A DNA stretch of 64,000 bases, from positions 28,337,001 to 28,401,000 of the forward strand of contig NC_079885.1 of assembly GCF_029227915.1 (NCBI RefSeq), given 5' to 3'. The position numbers and the translations under genes were made by a program. The notes below the pieces were generated by a model. It was not told where the DNA came from, did no database searches, and saw nothing but the letters and a program-made list of their open reading frames with translations. Position 1 is the stretch's first letter. Every line of letters begins with the position of its first letter. This document shows positions 62,953-64,000 of the stretch, one piece after another. This stretch comes from Hydractinia symbiolongicarpus (taxonomy: Eukaryota; Cnidaria; Hydrozoa; Anthoathecata; Hydractiniidae).

Positions 62953-64000
62953 TGACATGATTGCTGAAATTTACCGATTTCGCTGGGCGCTGTGGTAGCG
63001 CTTCATTTAAAAATTTAGATAAATGAGTCATTTTTTACGGTTAGACCACTCCTAGACGTTAGCGCGCGCTGAAGAAAGAGAGACAGTTTTAGAAACTACA
63101 TTTCATTGAATTTCTAACGGCATCAGTCCGTTTCAATTACAACGGTTGCGTCACATATTCGTACCAACATTCATTTAGCGATATTTTTCTGATTTTACTA
63201 GGTTGCATCGCTTTTAACAGTGAAAGGATTGACTGTGGTATTTAATTGAACTGATTTTGGACTTTGACCTCATAAATGTGATAAATGAGACAATTGGACC
63301 CAAGGAATAACATTCTTTTTAATTTGACATGATTGCCGCAACTCAACGATTACACTGGCCGCTGTTTAGAGCGCTTTATTAAAAAATTTAGATAAATAAG
63401 TCATTTTTTACTGTTGTACGAATCCTAGCCGTTAGCGCGCGTTGAAGAAATAGAAACATTTTCAAAAACTACATTTCATTCCGATATTACTAAGTTGTAT
63501 CGCTTTTAACAGTGATACGATTGACTGTGGGACTTAATTGAAGTGATTCTAGACTGCGACCTTACAAATGTGATAAATGAGCCAATTGGATTCCAAGGAA
63601 TAACATTCTTCTTAATTTGACACGATTGCTGCAATTCAGCGATTACACTCGGCCCAATGGTAGCGCTTCTCTTAAAAAATTAGATAAAATAAGTCATTTT
63701 TTACTGTGGGACCAATCCTAGCCGTTAGTGCGGGCTGAAGAAATAGAGACAGATTCAAAAACTACATTTCATTGACTTTCTAACGGTGTCAATCCGCTTA
63801 ACTTACAACGGTTGCGTCACGTATTCGTACCAACATGTATTTAGTGATTCTTTTCCGATATTACTAAGTTGTATCGCTTTTAACAGTGATACGATTGACT
63901 GTGGGACTTAATTGAAGTGATTTTAGACTGCGAACTTACAAATGTGATAAATGAGCCAATTGGACTCCAAGGAATAACATTCTTCTTAATTTGACATGAT
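62953..64000 (+). repeat. HOR copy 2, 1656-bp unit, cut by the window end
   Basis: This copy of 61297-62344 includes the 293-bp monomer at 63325-63617 and runs to the last base of the window. Small differences such as ACAGTCGACTTAA here against ACAGTCGTCTTAA separate the copies. The unit presumably continues outside. Confidence 0.9.

Larger units (their letters stand above)
1..64000 (+). repeat. Satellite DNA array, about 174 head-to-tail monomers of ~372 bp
   Basis: The landmark TGACATGATT recurs through the whole window, with first occurrences at 1, 375, 749, 1123 and 1497 and the last at 63992. The 172 intervals are mostly 371-375 bp. A second class is 360-364 bp, and a few are strongly shortened (240, 243, 293, 345, 348) or lengthened (392, 415). 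Every interval is filled by recognisable monomer sequence in the same orientation, so there is no room for an inserted gene or mobile element. The window begins exactly at a monomer start and ends 9 bases into the next, so the array continues beyond at least the right edge. I do not recognise the family. A eukaryotic heterochromatic or centromeric location is inferred from array size and purity only. Confidence 0.97.
57094..64000 (+). repeat. Array zone VII: deletion-rich array end of the window
   Basis: Within about 7 kb there are monomers of 240 bp (57094), 345 bp (58445), 293 bp (60642, 61669, 63325) and 243 bp (62710). The 293-bp form is carried through HOR copies of 1025-1027 and 1656 bp, so the deletion came before those duplications. 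The sequence stops 9 bp into a new monomer at 63992, so the array continues past the window. Confidence 0.85.

Noticed and set aside
1-64000. CRISPR array
   Set aside because: The repeated unit is ~372 bp, with no short identical repeats separated by unique spacers. Variation is spread over the whole unit.
1-64000. LTR retrotransposon or other mobile element as source of the repeats
   Set aside because: There are no long open frames for reverse transcriptase or transposase, no terminal repeats, no target-site duplications, and units are directly adjacent without internal regions.
1-64000. Ribosomal intergenic spacer or 5S gene array
   Set aside because: No 5S, 5.8S, 18S or 28S conserved segment was recognised in the monomer, and the unit has no G+C-rich gene-like part apart from the short CpG box.

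Overview
The whole 64 kb window is a single satellite-DNA array. It consists of head-to-tail monomers, most of them 371-375 bp, all on the same strand. I tracked the landmark TGACATGATT (or a one- to two-base variant) from base 1 to base 63992 and found 172 intervals. Two of those intervals each hold a second, 5'-truncated monomer, so there are about 174 monomers. Nothing else interrupts the array: I found no convincing gene, RNA gene, transposon or unique-sequence island. A pure array of this size, AT-rich (a little over 60 % by eye), with no operons or bacterial signals, points to eukaryotic (peri)centromeric, subtelomeric or other heterochromatic DNA. I do not recognise the monomer, so I name no species or chromosome position. 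A 372-374 bp unit is about twice a nucleosome repeat length.

The monomer has conserved landmarks. In the copy starting at 9337 they are: the start box; AGCGCTTCAC at base 45; ACTGTGGGACCAATCC at base 86; a CpG-rich box (AGCGCGCGCT or a decayed form) near base 110; CAACGGTTGCGTCAC at base 189 with TTCGTACCAAC at base 207; and GCTTTTAACAGTGAAACG at base 260. Linked variants define sub-families. A has GGAATTCAG, GCACGCGC and CTGGCGGTATAAATCC. B has GCAATTCAG and CCCAATGG. C has GGAATTTACCGATTTC. D has GCCGCAACTCAG and GTTTGGAGCGC. E is a variant second half with TTCGTCCCCACATG.

Layout. At 1-13 kb, A and B/tttctgg monomers (374 bp) dominate, in overlapping higher-order repeats (HORs) of 1843, 1497, 2240 and 1869 bp. 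At 13-23.7 kb there is a second HOR family that includes six of the seven 348-bp monomers (26-bp deletion) and GTACCACTCC monomers, with periods of 1468, 2212 and 721 bp. At 23.7-28.2 kb there is a clean four-monomer HOR of 1497 bp. At 28.2-43.8 kb D and E types appear for the first time in a more diverged mosaic, with a 2230-bp HOR, a 374-bp single-monomer duplication and a 415-bp junction monomer. At 43.9-47.2 kb there is a three-monomer HOR of about 1.11 kb in three copies. At 47.2-57.1 kb there are 674-bp and 2216-bp HORs. At 57.1-64 kb the array is rich in deletion monomers (240, 345, 293, 243 bp), which are themselves copied in 1025-1027 and 1656 bp HORs.

The array therefore reads as a record of repeated unequal exchange: local tandem duplications of 1-6 monomers, junctions with short microhomology, and deletion scars later copied as part of larger units. 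The short open reading frames seen here are by-products of the satellite sequence, not genes.
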